DNA from: Catenulispora sp. GP43
Lineage (GTDB): Bacteria; Actinomycetota; Actinomycetes; Streptomycetales; Catenulisporaceae
Assembly: GCF_041260665.1 (NCBI RefSeq)
Contig: NZ_JBGCCT010000002.1
Coordinates: 310,001 to 374,000 of the forward strand
Length of the DNA: 64,000 nt
Direction: 5' to 3'
Shown here: in pieces, positions 40,913 through 49,316 of the stretch
How the letters are laid out: each line of letters opens with the position of its first letter
Numbering within the stretch: the first letter of the stretch is position 1
The notes under the pieces: model-generated
The model's input: the letters and a program-made list of their open reading frames with translations, nothing else
Told to the model about the DNA's origin: nothing
Databases searched by the model: none
Made by a program: the position numbers and the translations under genes

Positions 40913-41659
40913 ATGACCAAGACCGCCGTCGTCACCGGAGCCAGCAGCGGCATCGGCGCCGCCACCGCGCGCCAGCTGGCCGCCGAGGGGTTCCGGGTGG
41001 TCCTCGTGGCCCGCCGCAAGGAGCGGCTGGAGGCGTTGGCGGCGGAGATCGGCGAGGCGGCGGAGGCGGTGGCGCTGGATGTGACCGACACCGAGGCCGT
41101 GAAGGCGTTCGCAGCCGGTCTGGAGTCGTGTGACGTCCTGGTGAACAACGCCGGCGGCGCGATCGGCTCGGACCCGGTGTCCGCCGCGGATGCCGGGGAC
41201 TGGCGCTCGATGTTCGAGACGAACGTCCTGGGCGCGCTGACCTTCACCCAGGCGCTGCTGCCCCAGCTGATCGCCTCCGGCGCCGGCACCGTGGTGATGC
41301 TCACCTCCACCGCCGCGCATGTCGCCTATGAGGGCGGGGCGGGCTACGCGGCGTCCAAGCACGCGATGCACGCCATGACCGCGACGCTGCGCCTGGAGCT
41401 GTTCGACCAGCCGGTCCGCGTCATCGAGATCGCGCCCGGCATGGTGATGACCGACGAGTTCTCCCTCAAGCGTTTCGGTGGCGACGCGGACAAGGCCGCC
41501 TCGGTGTATGCCGGCGTCCCGGGCCCGCTGGTGGCCGAGGACGTCGCGGACTGCATCGTGTGGTCGGTGACGCGGCCGGCGCATGTGAACGTGGACCTGA
41601 TGGTCGTGCGGCCGCGGGCGCAGGCGGCGCAGCACAAGGTGTATCGGGTGGCGGAGTAG
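40913..41659 (+). CDS. SDR-family oxidoreductase (YdfG-like)
   Basis: 248 residues. TGASSGIGAA (8-17) cofactor motif, NNAGGAIG (~79-86), MLTSTAAH active serine region and YAASKHAMHAM catalytic Tyr-Lys. The C-terminal VRPRAQAAQHKVYRV and AHVNVDLMVVRP are typical of the YdfG/serine-3-dehydrogenase branch acting on 3-hydroxy acids with NADP. Short intergenic space to the divergent polymerase gene (75 bases); GATAAGGACCCGCC ribosome region before ATG 40913. Substrate unknown. Confidence 0.88.
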   Translation: MTKTAVVTGASSGIGAATARQLAAEGFRVVLVARRKERLEALAAEIGEAAEAVALDVTDTEAVKAFAAGLESCDVLVNNAGGAIGSDPVSAADAGDWRSMFETNVLGALTFTQALLPQLIASGAGTVVMLTSTAAHVAYEGGAGYAASKHAMHAMTATLRLELFDQPVRVIEIAPGMVMTDEFSLKRFGGDADKAASVYAGVPGPLVAEDVADCIVWSVTRPAHVNVDLMVVRPRAQAAQHKVYRVAE

Positions 41660-41705
41660 CGACACGCCCGGCCACGCCTGAGGGACGCTATATACGGCGT
41701 GTCGC

Positions 41706-41774
41706 GGAATGTGACGGTGTATCCCTTCGTCGAGTACCGACCAGAGGTCGGAACCCGACTTCTCATCGAAGGGA
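41706..41774 (+). promoter_or_regulatory. ECF-type promoter or RBS-sequestering hairpin upstream of NHL gene
   Basis: GGAAT (41706-41710) and CGTC (41728-41731) are 17 bases apart, as in SigE-like ECF promoters. Alternatively TCCCTTCG (41722-41729) pairs perfectly with CGAAGGGA (41767-41774), burying the AAGGGA ribosome site, with an inner hairpin CCGAC/GGTCGG-type (41737-41751). The two readings exclude each other if transcription starts near 41738. Confidence 0.4.
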
Positions 41775-41782
41775 CGAAACCC

Positions 41783-42880
41783 GTGTCCTTGGCACGCGTA
41801 CGCACCATCATCCTGCTGGCCGCGATCGGGCTGGGGGTGGCGGCGGGGATCACGCCCGCGGCCGCCGCCCGGTTCCCCGACACCGTCTCCACCATCGCCT
41901 CCACCGTCCCGGCCAACGGCGACGTGAACCCCTACGGCGTCGCCGTGGTCCCGGCCTCCACCGGCGACCTGCACCGGGGCGACGTGCTGGTGAGCAACTT
42001 CAACGCCGTCTCCAACCTGCAGGGCACCGGCACGACCATCGTCCAGGTCGCCCCGGGCGGGGCGGTGTCCACCTTCGCCACCATCGACCCGGCGCACCTG
42101 CCCGGCCCGTGCCCCGGCGGGGTCGGCCTGACCACGGCCCTGTCGGTGCTGCGCTCCGGCTGGGTGATCGTCGGCTCGCTGCCCACCGCCGACGGGACCT
42201 CGGCCACCGCCCAGGCCGGCTGCCTGATCGTGCTGGACGACCACGGCCAGGTCCGGGAGACCTTCGCCGGCCAGGGCATCAACGGGCCCTGGGACATGAC
42301 CGCCCTGGACCGGGGCGACGAGGCCGACCTGTTCGTCACCAACGTGCTCAACGGCACGGTCGCCGGCAACGGGGCGGTCGTGAACGAGGGCACCGTCCTG
42401 CGGATCCGGCTGTCCCTGGAGCACGGCCGGCTGCCGCGGCGCGAGGAGACCACGGTGATCGGCTGCGGGTTCGGTGAGCGCACCGACCCCGCCGCGCTGG
42501 TCGTCGGGCCGACCGGCGTCGGCCTGGACGAGCACGGCACCTTGTACGTGGCGGACAGCGTCGGCAACCGGATCGCGGCCATCCCGTTCGCCGCCACCCG
42601 GCACACCGCCGACGGCACCGGCCGCACCGTCACCAGCGGCGGCGCGCTGAACACCCCGCTGGGCCTGATGGTGGACCGCAGGGGCCTGATCCTGACGGTG
42701 AACGCCGGCGACGGCAACCTCGTGGCGACCACCCCGGGCGGCGCGCAGGTGCACGTCGTCCAGCTGGACTCCTCCGGTTCACCGGCCGGCGCCGGCGCGC
42801 TGTTCGGTCTGGCGCAGGCGCCGCGCGGCGACGTGTACTTCGTCGACGACGCGACCAACACTCTGAACCTGCTGAGCTGA
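41783..42880 (+). CDS. Secreted NHL-repeat beta-propeller protein
   Basis: 365 residues from GTG 41783 behind AAGGGACG. Residues ~1-32 form a Sec signal peptide (ARVRTIILLAAIGLGVAAGITPAAAA with AxA-type end). The mature part has NHL/SMP-30-like blades: NPYGVAVVP, INGPWDMTAL, GPTGVGLDEHGTLYVADS, NTPLGLMVDRRGLILTVN, and a final LFGLAQAPRGDVYFVDD. It probably folds as a six-bladed propeller outside the cell; ligand or enzyme activity is not evident. A longer frame from GTG 41699 lacks a signal peptide at its start and is less likely. Confidence 0.78.
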   Translation: MSLARVRTIILLAAIGLGVAAGITPAAAARFPDTVSTIASTVPANGDVNPYGVAVVPASTGDLHRGDVLVSNFNAVSNLQGTGTTIVQVAPGGAVSTFATIDPAHLPGPCPGGVGLTTALSVLRSGWVIVGSLPTADGTSATAQAGCLIVLDDHGQVRETFAGQGINGPWDMTALDRGDEADLFVTNVLNGTVAGNGAVVNEGTVLRIRLSLEHGRLPRREETTVIGCGFGERTDPAALVVGPTGVGLDEHGTLYVADSVGNRIAAIPFAATRHTADGTGRTVTSGGALNTPLGLMVDRRGLILTVNAGDGNLVATTPGGAQVHVVQLDSSGSPAGAGALFGLAQAPRGDVYFVDDATNTLNLLS

Positions 42881-42903
42881 GTCCGTCCGGCGGCGGCCTC
42901 GAG

Positions 42904-42936
42904 CCTAGGGCCTCAGACCTCAGACCTTGGGCCTCA
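42904..42936. repeat. 21-bp period repeat reiterating the EamA stop codon
   Basis: CCTAGGGCCTCA (42904-42915) and CCTTGGGCCTCA (42925-42936) are 21 bases apart. On the minus strand each holds TGA; 42936-42934 is the EamA stop and 42915-42913 is in the same frame. Confidence 0.8.
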
Positions 42937-43872
42937 GGCCATGGCCGCCTCTGGCCCGTGTTCCTCAGCCGCGGCGGCCGGCGCCTGTAGCGCGTCGGCC
43001 GCCGCCGGCACGACCGCGTCGCCCCGGCGCAGCGTCGACAGGATCAGCCCGATCAGCACCAGCGGAGCGCCGACGATGATGCCGGCCTTGATGGTCTCGC
43101 CGAGGAACAGCACGCCGCCGGCGACCGCGACGGCCGGGTTGACGAAGGTGATCATCGAGGACTTGGCCGGGCCGACCTCGCCGATCAGCTCGAAGAACAG
43201 CAGGAACGCCGAGGCGGTGCAGATCAGGCCCAGGGCCGCCACCGCGCCCAGGGCGTTGGCCCTGGGCGTGTGCGTCGGGTGGCTGAAGGCGGCGATCGGC
43301 ACGTACAGCAGGGCCACGCCGGTCAGCGAGAGCGTGATGGTGGCCAGGGTGGGGACGCCGGCCAGTTTGCGGTCGGCGATGATCGGCGCGATCGCGTAGC
43401 CGACCGCGACGGCGATCACCTCCAGCATCCGCAGGACCTGGACCTGCCCGATGTTCAACCCGACGATCGCCACCACGCCGGCCATGCCGATGAACAGGCC
43501 GGCCAGGCGGGTGCCGGAGACCGCCGAGCGCTCACCCAGGCGCCACATGATCAGCGCGACGAAGAACGGCACGGCCGCGATCAGCAGCCCGGCCAGCGAG
43601 GACGTCATGTGCTGCTCGGCGTCGCCCAGCAGCAGCCAGGGGCCGGCGATCTCCAGCGCCGCGAACGCCGCGATGTACCGCCAGTGCTTCAGCGCCGGGC
43701 CCACCATGCCGCGCTTCCAGGCGACCGGCAGCAGCACCGCCGCGCCGATGGCGGTGCGCGCGAACACGATGAACGGCGCCGGCATCCCCTCCAGCGCCAC
43801 CTTGATCAGCAAGTAGGGGATGCCCCAGATCACCGACATGGCCGCGAACAGCAGCCATCCCCGCTTCGACAC
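42934..43872 (-). CDS. EamA/DMT-family metabolite exporter
   Basis: 312 residues from GTG 43872, which follows GAGGGGG at 7 bases; the ATG at 43911 is the alternative. Ten membrane segments in two EamA repeats are visible, the first beginning GWLLFAAMSVIWGIPYLLIKVAL and the second around GYAIAPIIADRKLAG; the conserved P-x-x-x-x-R and GE segments (FARTAIGAAVLLP, FLGETIKAGIIVGAPLVLIGL) are present. The ~35-residue Ala-rich tail is disordered. It likely exports an amino acid or similar metabolite. It is divergent from gamma-glutamyltransferase (204 bases). Confidence 0.87.
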   Translation of the reverse strand: MSKRGWLLFAAMSVIWGIPYLLIKVALEGMPAPFIVFARTAIGAAVLLPVAWKRGMVGPALKHWRYIAAFAALEIAGPWLLLGDAEQHMTSSLAGLLIAAVPFFVALIMWRLGERSAVSGTRLAGLFIGMAGVVAIVGLNIGQVQVLRMLEVIAVAVGYAIAPIIADRKLAGVPTLATITLSLTGVALLYVPIAAFSHPTHTPRANALGAVAALGLICTASAFLLFFELIGEVGPAKSSMITFVNPAVAVAGGVLFLGETIKAGIIVGAPLVLIGLILSTLRRGDAVVPAAADALQAPAAAAEEHGPEAAMA

Positions 43873-44075
43873 GCGAGCCCCCTCGAGGCGACGGAACCGA
43901 ACGAAACCCATGACCGGATCGACTCTGCGAAGCCCCCGGTGGGAGCCGGTCCGACCACCCCCGGTAATAGCCGAGGGGCGCCTGAGCATATTCCATGGCC
44001 GCTTCCCAGGAAATGAGGCCTCTGCCAAAGTGGAGGACCTGCAGGGAGTACCGGAACGATCACGCGGAGGCATAG

Positions 44076-45932
44076 ATGTCCGTCCCCACACGCAGACGCT
44101 CCAAAGCTTTCGCCGCCCTGGTCACGGCGGCGGCCCTGACGGGCACCCTGACCGCGGCGCGCGCCGCCCCGGCCGGCCACGGCGGCGGCCAGCCGCCGCG
44201 CGACCCGGTCGCCACCGGCTACGGCGGTGCGGTCGCCAGCGTCAGCCCGTATGCCACCCAGGCCGGCCTGGACGTGCTCAAGCACGGCGGCAACGCGGTG
44301 GACGCGGCGGTGGCCACGGCGGCCGCGCTCGGTGTCGTCGAGCCGTATTCGGCCGGTATCGGCGGCGGTGGTTTCTTCGTCTACTACAACGCCCGCACCC
44401 ACAAGGTGTCGACCATCGACGGCCGCGAGTCGGGCCCGGCGGCGATGAACACGAACTGGTTCATCGATCCGGCGACCGGCCAGCCGTTGTCCTTCACCGA
44501 CGCGGTCAACTCCGGGCTGTCGGTGGGTGTGCCGGGCACGTTGAAGACGTGGACGACGGCGCTGGACGACTGGGGCACCATCTCGCTGAAGCAGGCGTTG
44601 CAGGGCGGCATCGACATCGCCTCCAAGGGCTTCGTCGTCGACCCGACGTTCAACTCCTTCACGGCGATGAACCAGGCGCGGTTCTCGCAGATAGCCCCGA
44701 CGGCGCAGCTGTTCCTGCCCAACGGCGCGCCGCCGGCGGTCGGCTCGGTGTTCAAGAACCCGGATCTGGCGAACACCTACAAGCTGCTGGCCAAGGACGG
44801 CCCCGGGCTGTTCTACGGCGGCGAGTTGGGCAAGGAGGTGGCCAACACCTCGCAGCACCCGCCGACGATCCCGAATCCGACGATGGACTTCCGGCCCGGC
44901 CGGCTCACCGCGGCCGACATCGCCGGGTACAGCGCGCCGGTGCAGGCTCCGACGCATGTGAACTACAAGGGCCTGGACGTCTATTCGATCGCGCCGCCGT
45001 CCTCCGGCGGTACCACGGTCGGCGAGGCTCTCAACATCCTGTCGAACTTCGACATCGATCCGTCCAACCAGGTGCAGGCGCTGCACCTGTATGACGAGGC
45101 CTCGAAGATCGCCTTCGCGGACCGCAACCGCTGGGTCGGGGACGCGAACTTCAGCGACGTCCCGACCAAGCAGCTCACCTCGGCGCAGTACGGCAAGGAC
45201 CGCGCCTGTCTGATCAGCCCGACCAGTACGCTGACGGCTCCGGTGGCGCCGGGGAACCCGTTCGCGCCGGGCGGCGGCACGACGTGCCCGTCCAGTGCGC
45301 CGGCCGGGACCTCGTACACCGACACCGAGGGCATGTCCACGACGCACCTGGTGACCGCGGACAAGTGGGGGGACGTCGTCTCCTACACGCTGACCATCGA
45401 GCAGACCGGCGGCTCGGCGATGACCGTGCCCGGCCGGGGCTTCCTGCTCAACAACGAGATGACCGACTTCGACTTCACGCCGCTGTACCCGGGCGTGCCG
45501 GACCCGAACCTGCCGGCCGCCTTCAAGCGGCCGCGCTCGGCGATGTCCCCGACCATCGTCCTGAAGGACGGCAGGCCGTTCATCGCGGTCGGCTCGCCGG
45601 GCGGGGCGACGATCATCACCACGGTGTTGCAGATCCTGGTCGACCGCCTGGATCTGGGCATGAACCTGGAGCAGGCGATCGCCGCGCCCCGGGCCTCTCA
45701 GCGCAACGCCTCCTCCACGCAGGCCGAACCGGCGTTCCTGAACCTGCCGGAGATCCCGGGGCTGGAGGCGCTGGGTGAGACGTTCACCCTCGCGCCGCCC
45801 TCGGGGACGCCGACGCCCGAGATCGGGGCCGCGACCGGGCTGGAGTTCCTGCCGGACGGCGCGGTCGAGGCCGCGGCGGAGCCGGCTCGGCGGGGCGGCG
45901 GTGCCGCGGCGGTGGTGCATCCGGTGAAGTAG
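44076..45932 (+). CDS. ggt: Secreted gamma-glutamyltransferase (T3 peptidase)
   Basis: 618 residues; signal peptide ~1-31 with twin Arg-rich start and AARAAP cleavage region. The autoprocessing nucleophile Thr opens the small subunit in EGMSTTHLV (~414). Glycine-loop GSPGGATI and substrate-loop PPSSGGTT motifs (~307 and ~508) are intact, as is RESGPAA for gamma-glutamyl binding. It cleaves or transfers gamma-glutamyl groups (ergothioneine, glutathione or other peptides) outside the cell. GGAGG precedes ATG 44076 by five bases. Its stop begins a 12-base tandem repeat. Downstream lies the methionine importer leader. Confidence 0.93.
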   Translation: MSVPTRRRSKAFAALVTAAALTGTLTAARAAPAGHGGGQPPRDPVATGYGGAVASVSPYATQAGLDVLKHGGNAVDAAVATAAALGVVEPYSAGIGGGGFFVYYNARTHKVSTIDGRESGPAAMNTNWFIDPATGQPLSFTDAVNSGLSVGVPGTLKTWTTALDDWGTISLKQALQGGIDIASKGFVVDPTFNSFTAMNQARFSQIAPTAQLFLPNGAPPAVGSVFKNPDLANTYKLLAKDGPGLFYGGELGKEVANTSQHPPTIPNPTMDFRPGRLTAADIAGYSAPVQAPTHVNYKGLDVYSIAPPSSGGTTVGEALNILSNFDIDPSNQVQALHLYDEASKIAFADRNRWVGDANFSDVPTKQLTSAQYGKDRACLISPTSTLTAPVAPGNPFAPGGGTTCPSSAPAGTSYTDTEGMSTTHLVTADKWGDVVSYTLTIEQTGGSAMTVPGRGFLLNNEMTDFDFTPLYPGVPDPNLPAAFKRPRSAMSPTIVLKDGRPFIAVGSPGGATIITTVLQILVDRLDLGMNLEQAIAAPRASQRNASSTQAEPAFLNLPEIPGLEALGETFTLAPPSGTPTPEIGAATGLEFLPDGAVEAAAEPARRGGGAAAVVHPVK

Positions 45933-45956
45933 CGGGTGACCTAGCGGGCGACGTAG
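45921..45956. repeat. Three 12-bp tandem repeats each ending in an in-frame TAG
   Basis: Units CCGGTGAAGTAG (45921), CGGGTGACCTAG (45933) and CGGGCGACGTAG (45945). The ggt stop is the TAG of unit 1 (45930-45932); TAG recurs at 45942 and 45954 in frame. Confidence 0.85.
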
Positions 45957-46051
45957 CTGTACTGGTTCGGCAGTACGGCTACGTCAGCACGCTCGTGAAA
46001 CCACGCTGTCTCACGAAATGGACGCGGTAAGGGTCACCCTGCCGATCCACC

Positions 46052-46064
46052 TATAGTCATCCCC
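46052..46064 (+). promoter_or_regulatory. Leaderless -10 element of the Met/Cys leader peptide
   Basis: TATAGT (46052-46057) ends 7 bases before ATG 46065 and no ribosome site is present, so the mRNA most likely begins at or next to the start codon. Confidence 0.65.
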
Positions 46065-46157
46065 ATGATCGACACGCAGAGCTCCCGCACGTCCGCCGCC
46101 ATCTTGGCGCCGCGGATGATGTGTGGCATGCCCATGTGTCGAATGTGTAGCTGCTGA
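46065..46157 (+). CDS. Met/Cys-rich leader peptide of the methionine importer operon
   Basis: A 30-residue open frame whose last 13 residues are MMCGMPMCRMCSC, with 5 Met and 4 Cys, then TGA. It has no other protein-like features and lies 111 bases before metN. A leaderless start (TATAGT at 7 bases) and Cys/Met density at the end are those of ribosome-mediated attenuators, comparable to the polycysteine leader ORFs reported in mycobacteria. Ribosome slowing at Met or Cys codons, when charged tRNA-Met or tRNA-Cys is scarce, would change folding of the following RNA. It is not in the computed frame list because of size. Confidence 0.8.
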   Translation: MIDTQSSRTSAAILAPRMMCGMPMCRMCSC

Positions 46158-46258
46158 GGCTTGGCCTCCCCGAACCGGGTTCTAGCAGTTCCTCCCCCTT
46201 GTAAGCCTTAGCGGCGCGCCGTTTTCGCGCGCCCGCCGCCGCGTGGTCGCGGCCTTTT
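46153..46258 (+). promoter_or_regulatory. Attenuator region with alternative stems and terminator before metN
   Basis: GCTGAGGCTT (46153-46162), at the leader stop, pairs with AAGCCTTAGC (46203-46212) through ten pairs including one G-U. A competing small hairpin GAGGC/GCCTC sits at 46156-46168. GGCGCGC/GCGCGCC (46213-46233) follows. Then GCCGCG (46238-46243), loop TGGT, CGCGGC (46248-46253) and CTTTT form a terminator ending 10 bases before the metN ATG. Leader translation position would decide which stems form. Confidence 0.7.
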
Positions 46259-46268
46259 GGAAAGCGTC

Positions 46269-47309
46269 ATGATTGAAATCAAGAACCTGACAAAGGTTTA
46301 CCCTGCACGAAATCGTGAGGTCACCGCCCTGGACGGCGTGGACCTCTCGGTGGCCGCCGGCGAGGTCTACGGCGTCGTCGGCCGTTCCGGGGCCGGCAAG
46401 AGCACGCTGATCCGCTGCGTGAACCTGCTCGAGCGCCCCACTTCCGGCACGGTGTCGGTGGCCGGTCGCGAGCTCACCGCGCTGAGCGGGCGGGCGCTGC
46501 GGGCCGAGCGCCGCCGCATCGGCATGGTGTTCCAGCACTTCAACCTGCTCTCCAGCCGCACCGCGCGGGAGAACGTCGAGCTGCCGCTGGAGATCGGCGG
46601 CAAGCTGACCCGGCGCGAGCGCCGGGCCCGGGCCGACGAGTTGCTGGACGTGGTCGGGCTGGCCGACCGCGCCGGCGCCCACCCGGCGCAGCTGTCCGGC
46701 GGGCAGAAGCAGCGGGTCGGGATCGCCCGGGCGCTGGCCGCGGACCCGCACGTGCTGCTGTCCGACGAGGCCACCTCGGCGCTGGACCCGGAGACCACGC
46801 GCAGCGTGCTGAAGCTGCTCAAGGAGGTCAACGAGCGGCTCGGGGTCACGGTGCTGCTGATCACGCACGAGATGGAGGTCGTCAAGGCCGTGTGCGACAG
46901 CGCGGCCCTGATGCGCGACGGCCGGATCGCCGAGTCCGGGACCATCTCCGACCTGCTCGGCCGGGAGCGCTCCGAGCTGGCGCGGGAGCTGTTCCAGCTG
47001 GGCCCGGCGCCGCAGCCGGCCGCGGCCGGGCTGCCGCGGAGCACGGTCGTGGACGTCACGTTCCACGGCGACTCCACGGCGCAGCCGCTGATCTCGCAGC
47101 TGGCGCGGACGTACTCGGTCGACGTGACGATTCTGGGCGCGGCGATCGAGACGGTGAACGGGCAGACGGTCGGGCGGATGCGGATCGGGCTGCCGGGGCG
47201 GTTCGAGGACAACGTGGTGCCGATCGGGTTCCTGCGGGAGCGGGGGTTGAACGTGGAGACGGTCTGCGCCGACGTCTCCGGGAACGCCCTTGAGGAGGTC
47301 GGGTCGTGA
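46269..47309 (+). CDS. metN: Methionine ABC importer ATP-binding protein MetN
   Basis: 346 residues. Walker A GRSGAGKSTL (~38-47), signature LSGGQKQRVGIARAL (~140), Walker B VLLSDEATSALD (~163) and switch His in LLITHEM are intact; the C-terminal ~80 residues are a NIL domain (DVTFHGDSTAQPLIS to VETVCADVSG), the methionine-binding regulatory domain specific to MetN. It hydrolyses ATP to drive uptake of methionine through MetI. ATG 46269 follows GGAAAG at the base of the terminator. Next gene overlaps by 4 bases (GTGA). Confidence 0.96.
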   Translation: MIEIKNLTKVYPARNREVTALDGVDLSVAAGEVYGVVGRSGAGKSTLIRCVNLLERPTSGTVSVAGRELTALSGRALRAERRRIGMVFQHFNLLSSRTARENVELPLEIGGKLTRRERRARADELLDVVGLADRAGAHPAQLSGGQKQRVGIARALAADPHVLLSDEATSALDPETTRSVLKLLKEVNERLGVTVLLITHEMEVVKAVCDSAALMRDGRIAESGTISDLLGRERSELARELFQLGPAPQPAAAGLPRSTVVDVTFHGDSTAQPLISQLARTYSVDVTILGAAIETVNGQTVGRMRIGLPGRFEDNVVPIGFLRERGLNVETVCADVSGNALEEVGS

Positions 47310-47962
47310 GCTGGTCGGACATGCAGCCGCTGCTGTGGCAGGCGACCTTGGAGACCGTGCAGATGGTCGGCTGGTCGGCGCTGTTCACGGTGCTGATCGG
47401 GCTGCCGATCGGGCTGCTGCTGGTGCTCACCGACCGCGGCGGCCTGCTGGCCAACGCGCCGGCGAACAAGGCGCTGGGCACGGTGGTGAACGTCGGGCGC
47501 TCGCTGCCGTTCATCATCCTGCTGATCGCGATCACGCCGTTCACCCGCGGGATCGTCGGCACCACCATCGGCGTGGACGCCGCGATCGTGCCGCTGGCCG
47601 TGGGCGCGGTGCCGTTCTTCGCCCGGCTGGTGGAGACCGCGGTGCGCGAGGTCGACCGGGGCCTGGTCGAGGCCTCGGCCGCGATGGGCGCCTCGCACCT
47701 GGCCACGGTGCGCAAGGTCCTGCTCCCGGAGTCGCTGCCCGCGCTGGTCAGCGGCCTGACGACGACCGTGGTCGCGCTGGTCGGCTACTCGGCCATGGCC
47801 GGCGCGATCGGCGGCGGGGGCCTGGGCGACCTGGCCATCCGCTACGGCTACCAGCGCTTCGAGAACGGGCTCATGATCGCCACGGTCGTGCTGCTGATCG
47901 TCCTCGTCCAGATCGTTCAGTGGCTCGGCGACTTCACCGCTAAGCGGCTGGCTCATCGGTAA
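47306..47962 (+). CDS. metI: Methionine ABC importer permease MetI
   Basis: 218 residues with five membrane helices and the EAA loop ASAAMGASHLATVRKVLLPESLPAL contacting MetN. GTG 47306 overlaps metN. It forms the transmembrane homodimer that passes methionine delivered by MetQ. ABC MetI homologues are this length. Confidence 0.95.
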   Translation: MSWSDMQPLLWQATLETVQMVGWSALFTVLIGLPIGLLLVLTDRGGLLANAPANKALGTVVNVGRSLPFIILLIAITPFTRGIVGTTIGVDAAIVPLAVGAVPFFARLVETAVREVDRGLVEASAAMGASHLATVRKVLLPESLPALVSGLTTTVVALVGYSAMAGAIGGGGLGDLAIRYGYQRFENGLMIATVVLLIVLVQIVQWLGDFTAKRLAHR

Positions 47963-47988
47963 TCACACGGAAGAAAGAAGACCTTGTT

Positions 47989-48837
47989 ATGCGTAACAAG
48001 AAGCTCGCCGCGTCCCTGATCGCCCTGTCGGGCGTCCTGGCCGTGGGTCTGACCGCCTGCTCCTCCTCGAAGTCCGCCGGAACGGGTGCGACCGCGAAGG
48101 CCGCCGACGGCGTGGACTCGATCACCGTCGCGGCCTCCCCGGTCCCGCACGCGCAGATCCTGGACTACATCCGCGACAACCTGGCGGCCAAGGCCGGCCT
48201 GAAGCTGACGGTGAAGGAGTTCACCGACTACGTCCAGCCGAACCTGGCCACCCAGGACGGCGAGGTCGACGCCAACTACTTCCAGCACCAGCCCTACCTC
48301 GACGACTTCAACAAGAGCAAGGGCACGGACCTGGTCCCGGTGGTCGGCGTCCACCTGGAACCGCTGGGCCTGTACTCGCACAAGGCCAAGTCCCTGGACC
48401 AGATCAAGGACGGCGCGACCATCGCCGTCCCGAACGACGCCACCAACGAGGGCCGCGCCCTGAAGCTGCTGGCCGACAACAACCTGATCACCCTCAAGCC
48501 CGGCGCCGGCACCACCGCCACGGAGAAGGACGTCGCGAGCAACCCCAAGCACCTGAAGTTCAAGCCGCTGGAGGCCGCCGAACTCCCCCGTGCCCTGGAC
48601 GACGTGGACGCCGCGGTGATCAACGGCAACTACGCCCTGCAGGCCAAGCTCACCCCGAGCAAGGACGCGCTGGCGCTGGAGAAGACGGCCGGCAACCCCT
48701 ACGTCAACATCCTGGTGGTGAAGAAGGGACACGAGAACGACCCGGCGGTGAAGAAGCTGGCCGCGCTGCTGACCTCGGACCAGGTGAAGCAGTACATCGA
48801 GAAGACGTTCAACGGGTCGGTGATCCCGGCGAGCTGA
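47989..48837 (+). CDS. metQ: Methionine-binding lipoprotein MetQ
   Basis: 282 residues of the NlpA/MetQ family. The signal peptide ends in lipobox LTAC (Cys24), then a Ser/Ala linker. The body has the family segments SPVPHAQILDYIRDNLAAKAGLKL, QPNLATQDGEVDANYFQHQPYLDDFN, and GATIAVPNDATNEGRALKLL. It is anchored outside the membrane and hands methionine to MetI. GAAAGAAGA ribosome site precedes ATG. The 3' end overlaps the convergent PH-like gene by 29 bases. Confidence 0.95.
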   Translation: MRNKKLAASLIALSGVLAVGLTACSSSKSAGTGATAKAADGVDSITVAASPVPHAQILDYIRDNLAAKAGLKLTVKEFTDYVQPNLATQDGEVDANYFQHQPYLDDFNKSKGTDLVPVVGVHLEPLGLYSHKAKSLDQIKDGATIAVPNDATNEGRALKLLADNNLITLKPGAGTTATEKDVASNPKHLKFKPLEAAELPRALDDVDAAVINGNYALQAKLTPSKDALALEKTAGNPYVNILVVKKGHENDPAVKKLAALLTSDQVKQYIEKTFNGSVIPAS

Positions 48838-49288
48838 TCTGCCCGGAGTCCGGCCCGGCGGCGGTCACGCTCGTGGACACGCTGTCGGGCCGGACCCCTG
48901 CACGCCATGCCTGGACGATCGCGACGTACTTGGCGGGGAACTCGGTGTCGTAGAAGGCCTTGTACCGCTCCAGCGGCGCCGGGAGACGATGGCGGGAGCC
49001 GTCGTGCAGGCGGACGTCGATCGAGGTGTCGCCGGCGATCACGTCCAGCGTGATGTCCCGGACCTGACTCCAGGCGATGAAGCGGCGGCGCAGCGTCTGG
49101 ATCGTGATGCCCTCGGCCGTGACGGTCGTGGACCACGGCCGGATCAGGAACACGAAAGGAATCGCGGCCGCCGCGTCGATGGCCAGCGACGTGTGCGCCG
49201 GCAGCCAGTGCCACGGGAATCCCGCGATCGGCGGGTAGAACCCGAGCCCCATCAGCTTGCGCGGCCTCACGAAGACCAAGTCCCCCAC
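48809..49288 (-). CDS. PH-domain-like small membrane protein
   Basis: 159 residues. One hydrophobic segment near residues 32-52 (SLAIDAAAAIPFVFLIRPW) precedes a bacterial PH-like beta domain (STTVTAEGITIQTLRRRFIAWSQVRDI and VRLHDGSRHRLPAP). Such proteins are usually larger with two N-terminal helices, so this may be shortened. Function is unknown. The last ~10 codons overlap metQ in the opposite sense, which makes the real stop less certain. Confidence 0.55.
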   Translation of the reverse strand: MGDLVFVRPRKLMGLGFYPPIAGFPWHWLPAHTSLAIDAAAAIPFVFLIRPWSTTVTAEGITIQTLRRRFIAWSQVRDITLDVIAGDTSIDVRLHDGSRHRLPAPLERYKAFYDTEFPAKYVAIVQAWRAGVRPDSVSTSVTAAGPDSGQISSPGSPTR

Positions 49289-49316
49289 GCCCCGGATGCT
49301 ATACCCGCCGCTGACC

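Noticed and set aside
40838-42754. Upstream extension of the polymerase frame to 42754
   Set aside because: It runs antisense through the SDR and the NHL protein gene; the polymerase family start fits ATG 40837.
46065-46268. SAM riboswitch upstream of metNIQ
   Set aside because: I could not find a SAM-I type core in this span; the Met/Cys leader and terminator explain the region better.
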